Shown piece after piece: positions 1 to 6,485 of a stretch of DNA of 63,033 nucleotides. The notes beneath the pieces are model-generated. The model was not told where the DNA came from, did not search any database, and was given only the letters and a program-made list of their open reading frames with translations. The stretch is from Rothia nasimurium (GTDB taxonomy: Bacteria > Actinomycetota > Actinomycetes > Actinomycetales > Micrococcaceae): assembly GCF_928382285.1 (NCBI RefSeq), contig NZ_CAKMSS010000011.1, positions 1-63,033 on the forward strand. Reading direction: 5' to 3'. A program made the translations under genes and the position numbers. The number at the start of each line of letters is the position of its first letter. The first letter of the stretch is position 1.

Positions 1-56
1 TCGGCCAGTAGGCGTAGGGCTCTTGTTTTGAGTTCTTGGGGGTATTTGGTGGGCAT
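1..56 (-). CDS. IS3-family transposase OrfA, N-terminal fragment
   Basis: The reverse strand from an ATG at 56-54 reads MPTKYPQELKTRALRLLA, which parallels the first residues of the OrfA at 524 (MPTKYPQEFKERAVRLVG). This is the start of the helix-turn-helix DNA-binding subunit of an IS3-type transposase. The rest lies outside the window. Confidence rests on the match to the complete copy nearby. Confidence 0.75.
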   Translation of the reverse strand, partial: MPTKYPQELKTRALRLLA

Positions 57-127
57 GGGTGAAGTTCCTTTGCTCTTTTTTGTTTGTTTCCAATGTACGG
101 GGTCGGAACTAAACCCAGTACATATCA
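1..127 (-). mobile_element. Left end of an IS3-type insertion sequence, cut by the window edge
   Basis: The outer end is at about 127. The reverse complement from 127 inward begins TGATATGTACTGGGTT, the same 16 bases that begin the second IS3 copy at 460. The two copies differ further in, so they are related but distinct elements. They point away from each other. Confidence 0.75.
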
Positions 128-455
128 GAATGAGGGGGGTGTTCCGACGTTGAGTTTTGGTGTTGGTGATGAGTCTTTTGTGTTTACTCCTTCTGGTCGG
201 TCGGTGCGGAAGTTGACGGTGGAGCGTGTGGAGGATGCGATGCTTGATCGGGGGTTTGCGGGTTTGGGTGTGTTTTTGCCTGATGGTGGGAATATTGGTG
301 GTGTTTCTGATTTGGTGGTGGAGGATACGGTGGTGGCTGTTCAGGGTGAGTTGGAGTATTACACGTTGGTGCCGGCGTATGGTGAGGAGGATCGGCGGTT
401 GATTTTGGATGCTGTTGATCGGTGGGAGGCTGAGCGTGCTGGCGGGGAGTCTTAG
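128..455 (+). pseudogene. 3' fragment of an unknown gene between two IS3 ends
   Basis: The reading frame is open across the IS boundary, but only codons from about 128 belong to this gene, so its natural start is lost and it is probably a 5'-truncated remnant. About 108 residues remain, soluble and acidic, ending LDAVDRWEAERAGGES. I do not recognise the family. Codon use is striking: many codons end in T (GGT, GTT, TCT), unlike the C-ending codons of the core genes in this window, which suggests a foreign origin such as a plasmid or phage. The gene ends only 4 bases before the next IS starts. Confidence 0.5.
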
Positions 456-523
456 AAGGTGATATGTACTGGGTTCAGTCCACACCTTCCACCCACACCC
501 CACCGGAAGGAACAATAAAAACC

Positions 524-841
524 ATGCCCACCAAATACCCCCAAGAATTCAAAGAACGAGCAGTACGACTCGTCGGTGACCGGCTCAACCACCCCGACGC
601 CCCGTCCATAACCGCAGCAATCAAAGACATCGCCCCTCGGCTAGGAATTTCCCACAACACTCTGGCCCGCTGGTGCAACAACGCCGCCCTCGACACCGGC
701 AAAGAAATCACTACTACGAGTGACGCGGCGGCCGAAATCAGACGCCTAAAACGAGAAAACGCGGAACTACGCAGGGCCAACGAAATCCTGAAGACAGCCT
801 CAGCTTTTTTCGCAGCGGAGCTCGAGGCACCGGCCCGATGA
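524..841 (+). CDS. IS3-family transposase OrfA (DNA-binding subunit)
   Basis: The product is 105 residues, starting at the ATG at 524 behind the ribosome site GGAAGG at about 504. This start was chosen over a longer upstream frame because the copy at the left edge begins with the same MPTKYPQE. It has a helix-turn-helix near residues 25-55 (DIAPRLGISHNTLARW) and a C-terminal leucine-zipper-like stretch (IRRLKRENAELRRANEIL), typical of OrfA. At 805-811 the sequence T TTT TTC sits in frame as a slippery heptamer. The -1 frame is open from there into orfB, so an OrfAB fusion by programmed frameshifting is likely. Confidence 0.85.
   Translation: MPTKYPQEFKERAVRLVGDRLNHPDAPSITAAIKDIAPRLGISHNTLARWCNNAALDTGKEITTTSDAAAEIRRLKRENAELRRANEILKTASAFFAAELEAPAR
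805..811 (+). promoter_or_regulatory. Slippery heptamer for -1 frameshift in IS3 orfAB
   Basis: The sequence T TTT TTC is read in the orfA frame as GCT TTT TTC. The -1 frame is open from 811 through 838 into orfB. This fits the established X XXY YYZ frameshift rule of the IS3 family. I did not resolve a stimulatory structure downstream. Confidence 0.5.
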
Positions 842-1435
842 TGATCCGATTCATCAACACTTATAAGGATCTTTTCGGGGTCGAGCCTATTTGCCGAGTC
901 CTATCCGAGCATCTTGACGGTGGCTTCATGACGGCTAGCGGCTATTACCGCGCAATGAGCCGTGTCGCTTCAGCCAGGTCACTATCCGACCAGCTGCTCA
1001 TCCCCGAACTGGTAAGAATCTACCAGGAGAACTATGGAGTCTATGGTGTGCGCAAAATGTGGCAGGCCATGAGACGGGCAGGCTGGGCTATTGGCCGGGA
1101 CCAAACCTACCGGCTCATGCGTGCAGCTGGTATCCAGGGTGTGCATCGGGGCCGTAAACCTGTGACCACCAGGGCTACCAAGGCTCCTGATCGCCGCCCT
1201 GATCTGGTCAACCGCCAGTTCACCGCTAAAGCGCCGAACCGCTTGTGGGTCGCGGACTTCACCTATGTGCGCACAGGTAGTGGCTTCTGCTACACGGCCT
1301 TCATCACTGATGTGTTCAGTCGAAAGATTGTGGGTTGGGGTGTTTCCTCGAGTATGCATACGCTGGGGATGCCGCTGATGGCTTTGAAGCAGGCTTTGTT
1401 TGAAGCCAGGCGGTCAGGGTCTGATTTGACGCAGG
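838..1435 (+). pseudogene. IS3-family transposase OrfB, truncated integrase
   Basis: It overlaps orfA by four bases (ATGA at 838-841). It shows the HTH_21-like region (YGVYGVRKMWQAMRRAGW) and the start of the rve integrase core (NRLWVADFTYV, first catalytic Asp). After GSDLT, at about 1435, the frame runs into the end of an IS256-like element and stops at 1488 after foreign residues. The second Asp and the Glu of the DDE triad are lost, so the protein should be inactive. About 200 of the usual roughly 280 residues are native. Confidence 0.85.
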
Positions 1436-2025
1436 GGGACTGTCAGGAAAACGGTGTAAACCCTCCCAACCCCAACAGGAGAAAATAACACCATGACAAC
1501 AGAACACCAACTCGCCCAAAACCTCATCACCCAAGCCAAAGAACAAGGCCTAGACCTCAGCAGCGACACCCTACTCAAAACCCTCACCCAAGACATCATC
1601 CAAGCTGCCCTCGACGAAGAACTCACCGACCACCTCGGCTACCCCAAACACGCCGAAAACCCCAACCAAACAAGCCAAAACACCAGAAACGGCTACCGCA
1701 CCAAAAGAATCCTCACCGACACCGTCGGCCCCATCGACATCAAAGTCCCCCGCGACCGCGACGGCTCCTTCGAACCGACCATCGTGCCCAAACGAGCCCG
1801 TCGACTCAAAAACGTCGATGAAATCATCCTCTCCCTGGCCGCCAAAGGACTCACCTACGGTGACATCGCAGCCCACTTCGAGCAAATCTATGGGGCCAGC
1901 ATCAGTAAAGACACCATCAGCCGTATCACCGCAACGGTCCTTGACCAGATGAATGAATGGGCCGCCAGGCCCCTAGAAACGGTCTACCTGGCTGTGTTTA
2001 TCGATGCAATCTACCTGACAGTCCC
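1436..2025 (+). mobile_element. Internally deleted IS256-like element with both terminal repeats
   Basis: The left end GGGACTGTCAGG (1436-1447) has its exact reverse complement at 2014-2025, giving 12-bp terminal inverted repeats around only 590 bp, compared with roughly 1.3-1.4 kb for a full IS256-family element. The transposase frame inside breaks off right at the inner edge of the right repeat. I see no matching 8-9 bp target duplication (TTGACGCAG on the left, CCACCGGTG on the right), so the flanks were probably rearranged after insertion. Confidence 0.7.
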
Positions 2026-2113
2026 TCCACCGGTGAGAGCGTTCCTAAAGCCTTCCTCTACGAATTTACGGGGTGTCTTTGCTTCATTGTCGTTGCTCGG
2101 TGAAATCAGATAA
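1493..2113 (+). pseudogene. IS256-family (mutator-type) transposase, N-terminal part only
   Basis: The ATG at 1493 sits behind AACAGGAG. Residues 1 to about 170 match the mutator-type pattern: an all-helical start, the DHLGYPKH motif, an N-rich NGYRTKRI segment, VPRDRDGSFEP, and the start of the catalytic core at VFIDAI, which carries the first Asp of the DDE set. Immediately after FIDAI the frame enters the right terminal repeat of the element, and it then runs into unrelated sequence to a stop at 2113. About 60% of the protein, including the remaining catalytic residues, is missing. It cannot be active. Confidence 0.85.
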
Positions 2114-2141
2114 TTCGTTTCATAAGGTAGTCCAGAATATT

Positions 2142-2585
2142 TTATTTCTGAATTGGATGCCCATCGAGGTCAGCAGCTTTAGCTTCATAAGGCCATGAAA
2201 ACAAGCGGATTGGCCCAACATGGAAACGAACTTTCTCGCCACTTTTCTTGTTCAGCTCATCAGCTAAATCTTGGGCAGTATCAAAACCTTCATTACGCAT
2301 TCGTACGAACACAATATTTCCGCAGTCTTGTGTAGTAACGGTTACACTCGGACTGGAACTTGAGGTTTTGAGACCGCCCCCACCGCTACTTCCTGTAGCG
2401 CTGACGACAGTGCAATCAATAGGTCGATCGAATTTTATGTTAATCAGATAATATCCACATACCACAACGGCGAAAATAACCAGAAAATAACTAACAAATT
2501 TCCCAAATGTTTTATTTGATGCGGGTGGTTGTTGGGAAAGGTTTTTCTTTAATTTTACTGAACTATCTAGACTATCTTTTTTCAT
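2142..2585 (-). CDS. Small single-pass membrane protein of unknown function
   Basis: It has 147 residues: a Lys/Ser/Gln-rich cytoplasmic N-terminus, one membrane segment at about residues 29-49 (FVSYFLVIFAVVVCGYYLI), then an outside domain with a Ser/Gly-rich stretch (SGGGGLKTSSSS) and two cysteines. The gene starts three bases after the stop of the gene at 2589. The AGGAG ribosome site lies inside the end of that gene, 12 bases from the ATG, so the pair is an operon. Base composition is clearly more AT-rich than the core genes, which suggests horizontal transfer. I do not recognise the family. A surface or immunity-type role for a neighbouring large protein is possible but unsupported. Confidence 0.6.
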   Translation of the reverse strand: MKKDSLDSSVKLKKNLSQQPPASNKTFGKFVSYFLVIFAVVVCGYYLINIKFDRPIDCTVVSATGSSGGGGLKTSSSSPSVTVTTQDCGNIVFVRMRNEGFDTAQDLADELNKKSGEKVRFHVGPIRLFSWPYEAKAADLDGHPIQK

Positions 2586-2588
2586 AAA

Positions 2589-2973
2589 TTATTGATTCTC
2601 CTGACCGTGGGGTGCTCCTGGAATATTTCCTGTTAGAAGATCACGGCGACTTAAGCTCAGGCCATCTAGATGATCGGGAACTGCATCATCAATTATTTGA
2701 TTAGTTCTTGTATTCAAGTACTTACCTGAAGACGTAGAACCGCCAGCCAAGGAGTTTTTGAGCCCCTCTTCAATAAATTTCATAGGAGTTTTCTCTTGAT
2801 TGTCATTGATCGGAGATAACAAATAGTTGGTACCACCAGCTGCAAAATCGGTTATCCGGTCAATCGCCGCCTTCTCTATACCTTGTGCTCCTCGAAGCAC
2901 AACAGTACCTTCGGCAACACCTGGCGTTAACATACCAAGCCCAAAACCAGTCTGAAGTGCCCCGGGAGCAAGC
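2589..2973 (-). pseudogene. C-terminal fragment of an unknown protein
   Basis: The reading frame continues upstream of the ATG at 2933 as APGALQTGFGLG and meets a stop at about 2976, exactly where GC-rich core sequence begins. This looks like the 3' part of a longer gene whose start was lost at the junction. The residues contain a Gly-rich hydrophobic segment followed by a polar tail (SLSRRDLLTGNIPGAPHGQENQ). It is AT-rich and translationally linked to the membrane protein gene downstream at 2142. I do not recognise it. A C-terminal region of a large secreted or toxin-like protein is one guess, not shown by any motif. Confidence 0.4.
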
Positions 2974-3025
2974 TAACACTCCCACCACCCCGAACCCGGC
3001 GGGCTGGGAGGGGATAATAGAACCC

Positions 3026-4141
3026 ATGCCTAGCGTACTCATTCGACACGGACAGACCGACTGGAACCTCGTACACCGCCTACAGGGCTCCAGCGACATA
3101 CCCCTCAACGACACCGGCCGCGCCCAGGCGCTTGCCGCCGCCCACAACGTGCTCGAATACGCCAAGACCCAAGCGGACGCCCACCCCGGCTTCACCTGGC
3201 ACGGCGTCGTCACCTCCCCCCTCTCCCGCGCCGCAGAAACCGGTGCCATTATCGCCGACGAGCTGGGCCTACCCGTCCTTGGCTCCTACCCGGGCCTCGC
3301 AGAACGCTCCTTCAAAGAGCTCGAAGGCGTCACTAACACCCCCGCCCTCTGGGAAACAATCGAAAACGAAACCGCAGACATCGAACCCCTGTCAGACTTT
3401 CTAGCCCGCGTTGAAGATGCCCTTGACCAGGTTGAAGCCGACTACCCGGGTAAGAACCTGATTATCGTGGTGCACGGCATGCTGATTTCCCGCCTACAAA
3501 CCGCCCGCACCGGCCAGAAAGTGCTGGTGCCCCACAACGGTGAGGTGGTGCCTCTGGCCCCTGCCCGCCGGGCGTCCTCTATCATGCTGATCCGCCACGG
3601 CCAGACCGACTGGAACAAGGCCCATCTCATGCAGGGCTCCAGCGATATTCCCCTCAACGACACCGGCCGCGCCCAGGCCCACGAGACCGCTGCCTCTCTT
3701 AGGGCTCGGGGTTTCGAGTTCGATGTGGTGGTGTCGTCCCCGCTCTCCCGCGCCCACGAGACCGCAGAAATTATCGGCGCAGCCTTCGGTCTGACCGTCG
3801 ACCGCACCTACGACGACCTGGTCGAACGCGGCTACGGCGAAGCCGAAGGGCTCGACATTTCAGCCGAGGCCCGCAAGGAGCCCGACGCCTACTACAGCGG
3901 CGTTGAAAGCGAACGCTCCGTCTACCTGCGCGGCATCAAGGTGCTGCGCCAGATTGCCCGCGATTACCCGGGCCAGCGCGTCATCGCCGTCTCCCACGGC
4001 TCCCTGATTCGCCGTGCCCTCTCTGCCACCCATGGCCGGGAGTTCGGTACCATCGCTAACGCTGAACCCTTCGAAGTTGACCTGCCGGGTCTTGCCCACT
4101 GGCTAGAGGTCAGGGAGCCCCTGCTGGTAGGTAAGCCCTAG
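3026..4141 (+). CDS. Tandem two-domain histidine phosphatase (phosphoglycerate mutase-like)
   Basis: It has 371 residues with two complete histidine-phosphatase domains in one chain. Domain 1 starts at residue 3 (VLIRHGQTDWN) with a second histidine in VVHGMLI. Domain 2 starts near residue 187 (MLIRHGQTDWN) with VSHGSLI. Both keep the RHG signature, the LQGSSDIPLNDTGRAQA segment and the SPLSRA motif, so both should be catalytic on phosphomonoesters. The substrate cannot be told from sequence. I chose the ATG at 3026 because domain 1 begins directly after it; the upstream frame lies in the junction. Its stop overlaps the GTG of the VanZ-like gene by one base. The near-identical motif blocks show internal duplication. 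Confidence 0.85.
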   Translation: MPSVLIRHGQTDWNLVHRLQGSSDIPLNDTGRAQALAAAHNVLEYAKTQADAHPGFTWHGVVTSPLSRAAETGAIIADELGLPVLGSYPGLAERSFKELEGVTNTPALWETIENETADIEPLSDFLARVEDALDQVEADYPGKNLIIVVHGMLISRLQTARTGQKVLVPHNGEVVPLAPARRASSIMLIRHGQTDWNKAHLMQGSSDIPLNDTGRAQAHETAASLRARGFEFDVVVSSPLSRAHETAEIIGAAFGLTVDRTYDDLVERGYGEAEGLDISAEARKEPDAYYSGVESERSVYLRGIKVLRQIARDYPGQRVIAVSHGSLIRRALSATHGREFGTIANAEPFEVDLPGLAHWLEVREPLLVGKP

Positions 4142-4581
4142 TGGGGCGTATCTTTCTCTGGGGTATCACCTGCCTGTACGTTGCTGCCGTTGCTTTTATC
4201 GTCCTCTGGCCCACCCACGTTGACTCCGGAGAATCGGGTGAAACCCTAGCCCGGATACTTGCGGACGGCCACGCCCGCGGCTGGCTGCCCGGCTGGTTTG
4301 GCTACGGGCAGGTGGAATGGCTGTCGAACGTGGTCATGTTTGTACCCGGTGGCTTTTTCTTCACCTGGCTGCTGCGCCCGGCCCGCACCTGGCTCGTACC
4401 CCTGGGCGGTCTGGCCTGTACCCTGGCTATCGAAGCCACCCAGCACTTCATGCCCGGGCGCACCAGCTCGCCCCTGGACGTCCTCGCCAACACCCTCGGG
4501 TGTGCTATCGGTTGGGTTTTGGCACTGACCCTAGTGAAAGTGACCGAAAAACCCAACCAAAACACCGAAATACACCGGTAG
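4141..4581 (+). CDS. VanZ-like membrane protein
   Basis: It has 146 residues, with a GTG start overlapping the previous stop by one base, so the two genes are translationally coupled. Hydrophobic segments lie at about residues 5-22, 65-83, 87-103 and 115-133. The pattern N-x-x-x-F-x-P-G in the second segment (LSNVVMFVPGGFF) and the later EATQHFMPGR...D motif are typical of the VanZ family. VanZ itself gives low teicoplanin resistance in some enterococci, but most family members have no known job. The family call is fairly sure; the function is open. Confidence 0.75.
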   Translation: MGRIFLWGITCLYVAAVAFIVLWPTHVDSGESGETLARILADGHARGWLPGWFGYGQVEWLSNVVMFVPGGFFFTWLLRPARTWLVPLGGLACTLAIEATQHFMPGRTSSPLDVLANTLGCAIGWVLALTLVKVTEKPNQNTEIHR

Positions 4582-4583
4582 CC

Positions 4584-4618
4584 GTGGGTTTTACATTGAC
4601 GTGCCCACAGAAACCCAC
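4584..4618. repeat. Inverted repeat upstream of the fructose operon
   Basis: GTGGGTTT (4584-4591) and AAACCCAC (4611-4618) are perfect 8-bp arms around 19 bases. They overlap the -35 and spacer of the promoter proposed at 4596-4625. This could be the binding site of the DeoR-type regulator encoded just downstream or a weak terminator for the VanZ-like gene. The overlap with the promoter favours an operator. Confidence 0.45.
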
Positions 4619-4625
4619 ATAAAAT
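4596..4625 (+). promoter_or_regulatory. Predicted promoter of the fructose PTS operon
   Basis: TTGACG (4596-4601) and TAAAAT (4620-4625) are separated by 18 bp, close to a housekeeping sigma consensus. They lie 55 bases upstream of the regulator start at 4681. Confidence 0.5.
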
Positions 4626-4680
4626 CAACTGTAGATAGGGTCACCCGACCCACCTTCCAGTTGTATAAGGTGATAAACAC

Positions 4681-5472
4681 ATGTTCGCTGAAGAACGACG
4701 TGCCGAAATAGCGAAGCTTGTAGCTTCTGCACGCCGTGTCAACGGCGCAGACCTGGCTAGACGCTACGAAGTCACGATGGAAACCGTCCGCCGTGACCTA
4801 GCAGCCCTCGAAGCTGACGGTAAGCTGCGCCGTGTGCACGGCGGTGCCGTAACCGTAGAGCAGTCGACCTCTGTAGAGTCGTCTATCGCCCTACGTCAAA
4901 ACATGAACACCCCCGAAAAGCAGAAGATCGCCCTGCGTGCCTACGAGCTGTTGCGCGATTCGGACGCCGGTGCGGTAGTTCTTGACGCCGGTACCACCAT
5001 CGAAATCCTCGCCGACCGTATCGCCGCCGCTGATTTCTCCCTCAAGTCAGGCGCCGACCGCCTCATCATCACCCATGCCCTTCACATCGCCGTGAAGCTG
5101 GCCGAGGCTGACGGCGTGGTACTCGATATGGTAGGCGGTCAGTTGCGCAAAATGACCTGGGCCGCCGTTGGTACCCGGGCCGCCGCCCACTTCGAAACCA
5201 TCCGTCCCGACATCGCCTTTATCGGCGTCAACGGCCTGGATGCCGAGTTTGGGCTCTCCACTCCCGGTCTCAACGAAGCCATCGTTAAGACCGCCATCGT
5301 CAAGTCAGCCCGCCGCGTGGTGCTCCTGTGCGACTCCGCCAAGTTCGGCCAGGAGTCCCTGGTGCGTTTTGCCGGGCTTGAAGACATCGATACTCTCATT
5401 ACCGATAAAGCGCCCGAGGGTGACCTCGCCGCAGCGCTTGAAGAATCTAACGTAGAGGTGCTTATCGCATGA
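4681..5472 (+). CDS. fruR: DeoR-family transcriptional regulator of fructose use
   Basis: It has 263 residues. The N-terminal winged helix-turn-helix has the DeoR signature (VNGADLARRYEVTMETVRRDLAALEADGKLRRVHGGAV, residues about 20-57). The C-terminal sugar-phosphate sensor domain has the DGT-type motif VVLDAGTTIE and the FIGVNGLD and STPGLNEA blocks. It starts behind AAGGTG at 4668 and overlaps fruK by four bases (ATGA). In actinobacteria a DeoR regulator in front of fruK-fruA commonly represses that operon and is released by fructose-1-phosphate or fructose-1,6-bisphosphate. That role is inferred here from position. The palindrome at 4584-4618 is a candidate operator. Confidence 0.85.
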   Translation: MFAEERRAEIAKLVASARRVNGADLARRYEVTMETVRRDLAALEADGKLRRVHGGAVTVEQSTSVESSIALRQNMNTPEKQKIALRAYELLRDSDAGAVVLDAGTTIEILADRIAAADFSLKSGADRLIITHALHIAVKLAEADGVVLDMVGGQLRKMTWAAVGTRAAAHFETIRPDIAFIGVNGLDAEFGLSTPGLNEAIVKTAIVKSARRVVLLCDSAKFGQESLVRFAGLEDIDTLITDKAPEGDLAAALEESNVEVLIA

Positions 5473-6431
5473 TCGTTACCCTAACCGCTAACCCCAGCAT
5501 GGACCGCACCGTGGAACTGAACCACGAAATCAAGCGCGGTGCCGTTCAGCGTGCCGTCGCGGCGGCGTCCGACCCCGGTGGCAAGGGCGTGAACATTGCC
5601 CGCGCCCTCAACATCTCCGGCTTCGAAACCGTAGCGGTGCTGCCCGGCGACAACGAAGACCCCGTACTGGCCAGCCTCAAAGAGGCAGAGGTGCCCTTCG
5701 TTAACATGCCCATCGGCGCGCCGATTCGCTCCAACATCACCGTTGTTGAGCCCGACGGCACCACCACCAAGATCAACGCCCCCGGTGAGCCCCTGAACGA
5801 TGTGGCCCAGCAGCAGCTGACCCGCCTCATGATCAAGGAAACCATCGAGGCCTCCTGGCTAGTGCTGGCAGGGTCCCTGCCCGCCGGCGTCCCCTCCGAC
5901 TACTACGCCGTTGTGGGCCGCTCAATCCGCGAGTCCCTGGGCGAGAAGGCCCCCCGCGTTGCCGTTGATACCTCCGGTGCAGCCCTGCGCGACGCCCTCG
6001 TTGGCCTGGATGGCATGCCCAACCTCATCAAGCCCAACTCCGAAGAACTCGCTGAGCTGGTCGGCAAAATCGAGATGGCGGACGAGCTTGAAGCCAGCCC
6101 CGAACTCACCGCAGCTACCGCCAAAGAACTGGTCGACCGAGGTGTCGAAATGGTCCTTGCTACCCTCGGCGGGGGAGGAGCCGTGCTGGTGACAGCAGAA
6201 GGCGCCTGGCACGCCGTCCACGCCCCCGTCAAGGTGCGCTCCACCGTTGGCGCAGGCGACTGCTCCCTGGCCGGCTTCCTGATTGCCCACGAGCAGGGCA
6301 AAACCCTGCCCGAATGCCTGGTGCAGGCGGTAGCCCACGGCTCAGCTGCAGCCTCCCTCCCCGGCACCCAGGTGCCCACCCTAGAATCAACCACGCCCGA
6401 AGCAGTCACCCTGCGCGAGCTGGCCCTCTAA
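5469..6431 (+). CDS. fruK: 1-phosphofructokinase
   Basis: It has 320 residues and is a PfkB-family kinase converting fructose-1-phosphate to fructose-1,6-bisphosphate with ATP. It opens with the family's typical MIVTLTANPSMDRTVEL. It carries the GGKGVNIARALN substrate block, LAGSLPAGVP, KPNSEEL, and the catalytic VGAGDCSLAGF motif near residue 255, with Asp as the base. Its start overlaps the regulator stop by four bases and fruA follows 54 bases later, so the fructose-1-phosphate made by FruA is handled by the same operon. A tagatose-6-phosphate kinase is the main alternative, made unlikely by the neighbours. Confidence 0.92.
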   Translation: MIVTLTANPSMDRTVELNHEIKRGAVQRAVAAASDPGGKGVNIARALNISGFETVAVLPGDNEDPVLASLKEAEVPFVNMPIGAPIRSNITVVEPDGTTTKINAPGEPLNDVAQQQLTRLMIKETIEASWLVLAGSLPAGVPSDYYAVVGRSIRESLGEKAPRVAVDTSGAALRDALVGLDGMPNLIKPNSEELAELVGKIEMADELEASPELTAATAKELVDRGVEMVLATLGGGGAVLVTAEGAWHAVHAPVKVRSTVGAGDCSLAGFLIAHEQGKTLPECLVQAVAHGSAAASLPGTQVPTLESTTPEAVTLRELAL

Positions 6432-6485
6432 ACCCCAACCGAACCACATTCTCAAAACCCTAAAACACAATCCGAGGAGGAGCAC

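Larger units (their letters stand above)
460..1435 (+). mobile_element. IS3-family insertion sequence, 3' part lost
   Basis: The left terminal repeat starts at 460 (TGATATGTACTGGGTTCAGT). It is followed by orfA and orfB, overlapping with orfB in the -1 frame, the standard IS3 arrangement. The element stops at about 1435, where an IS256-like element begins, so its right end is missing. It cannot transpose by itself. Confidence 0.85.
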
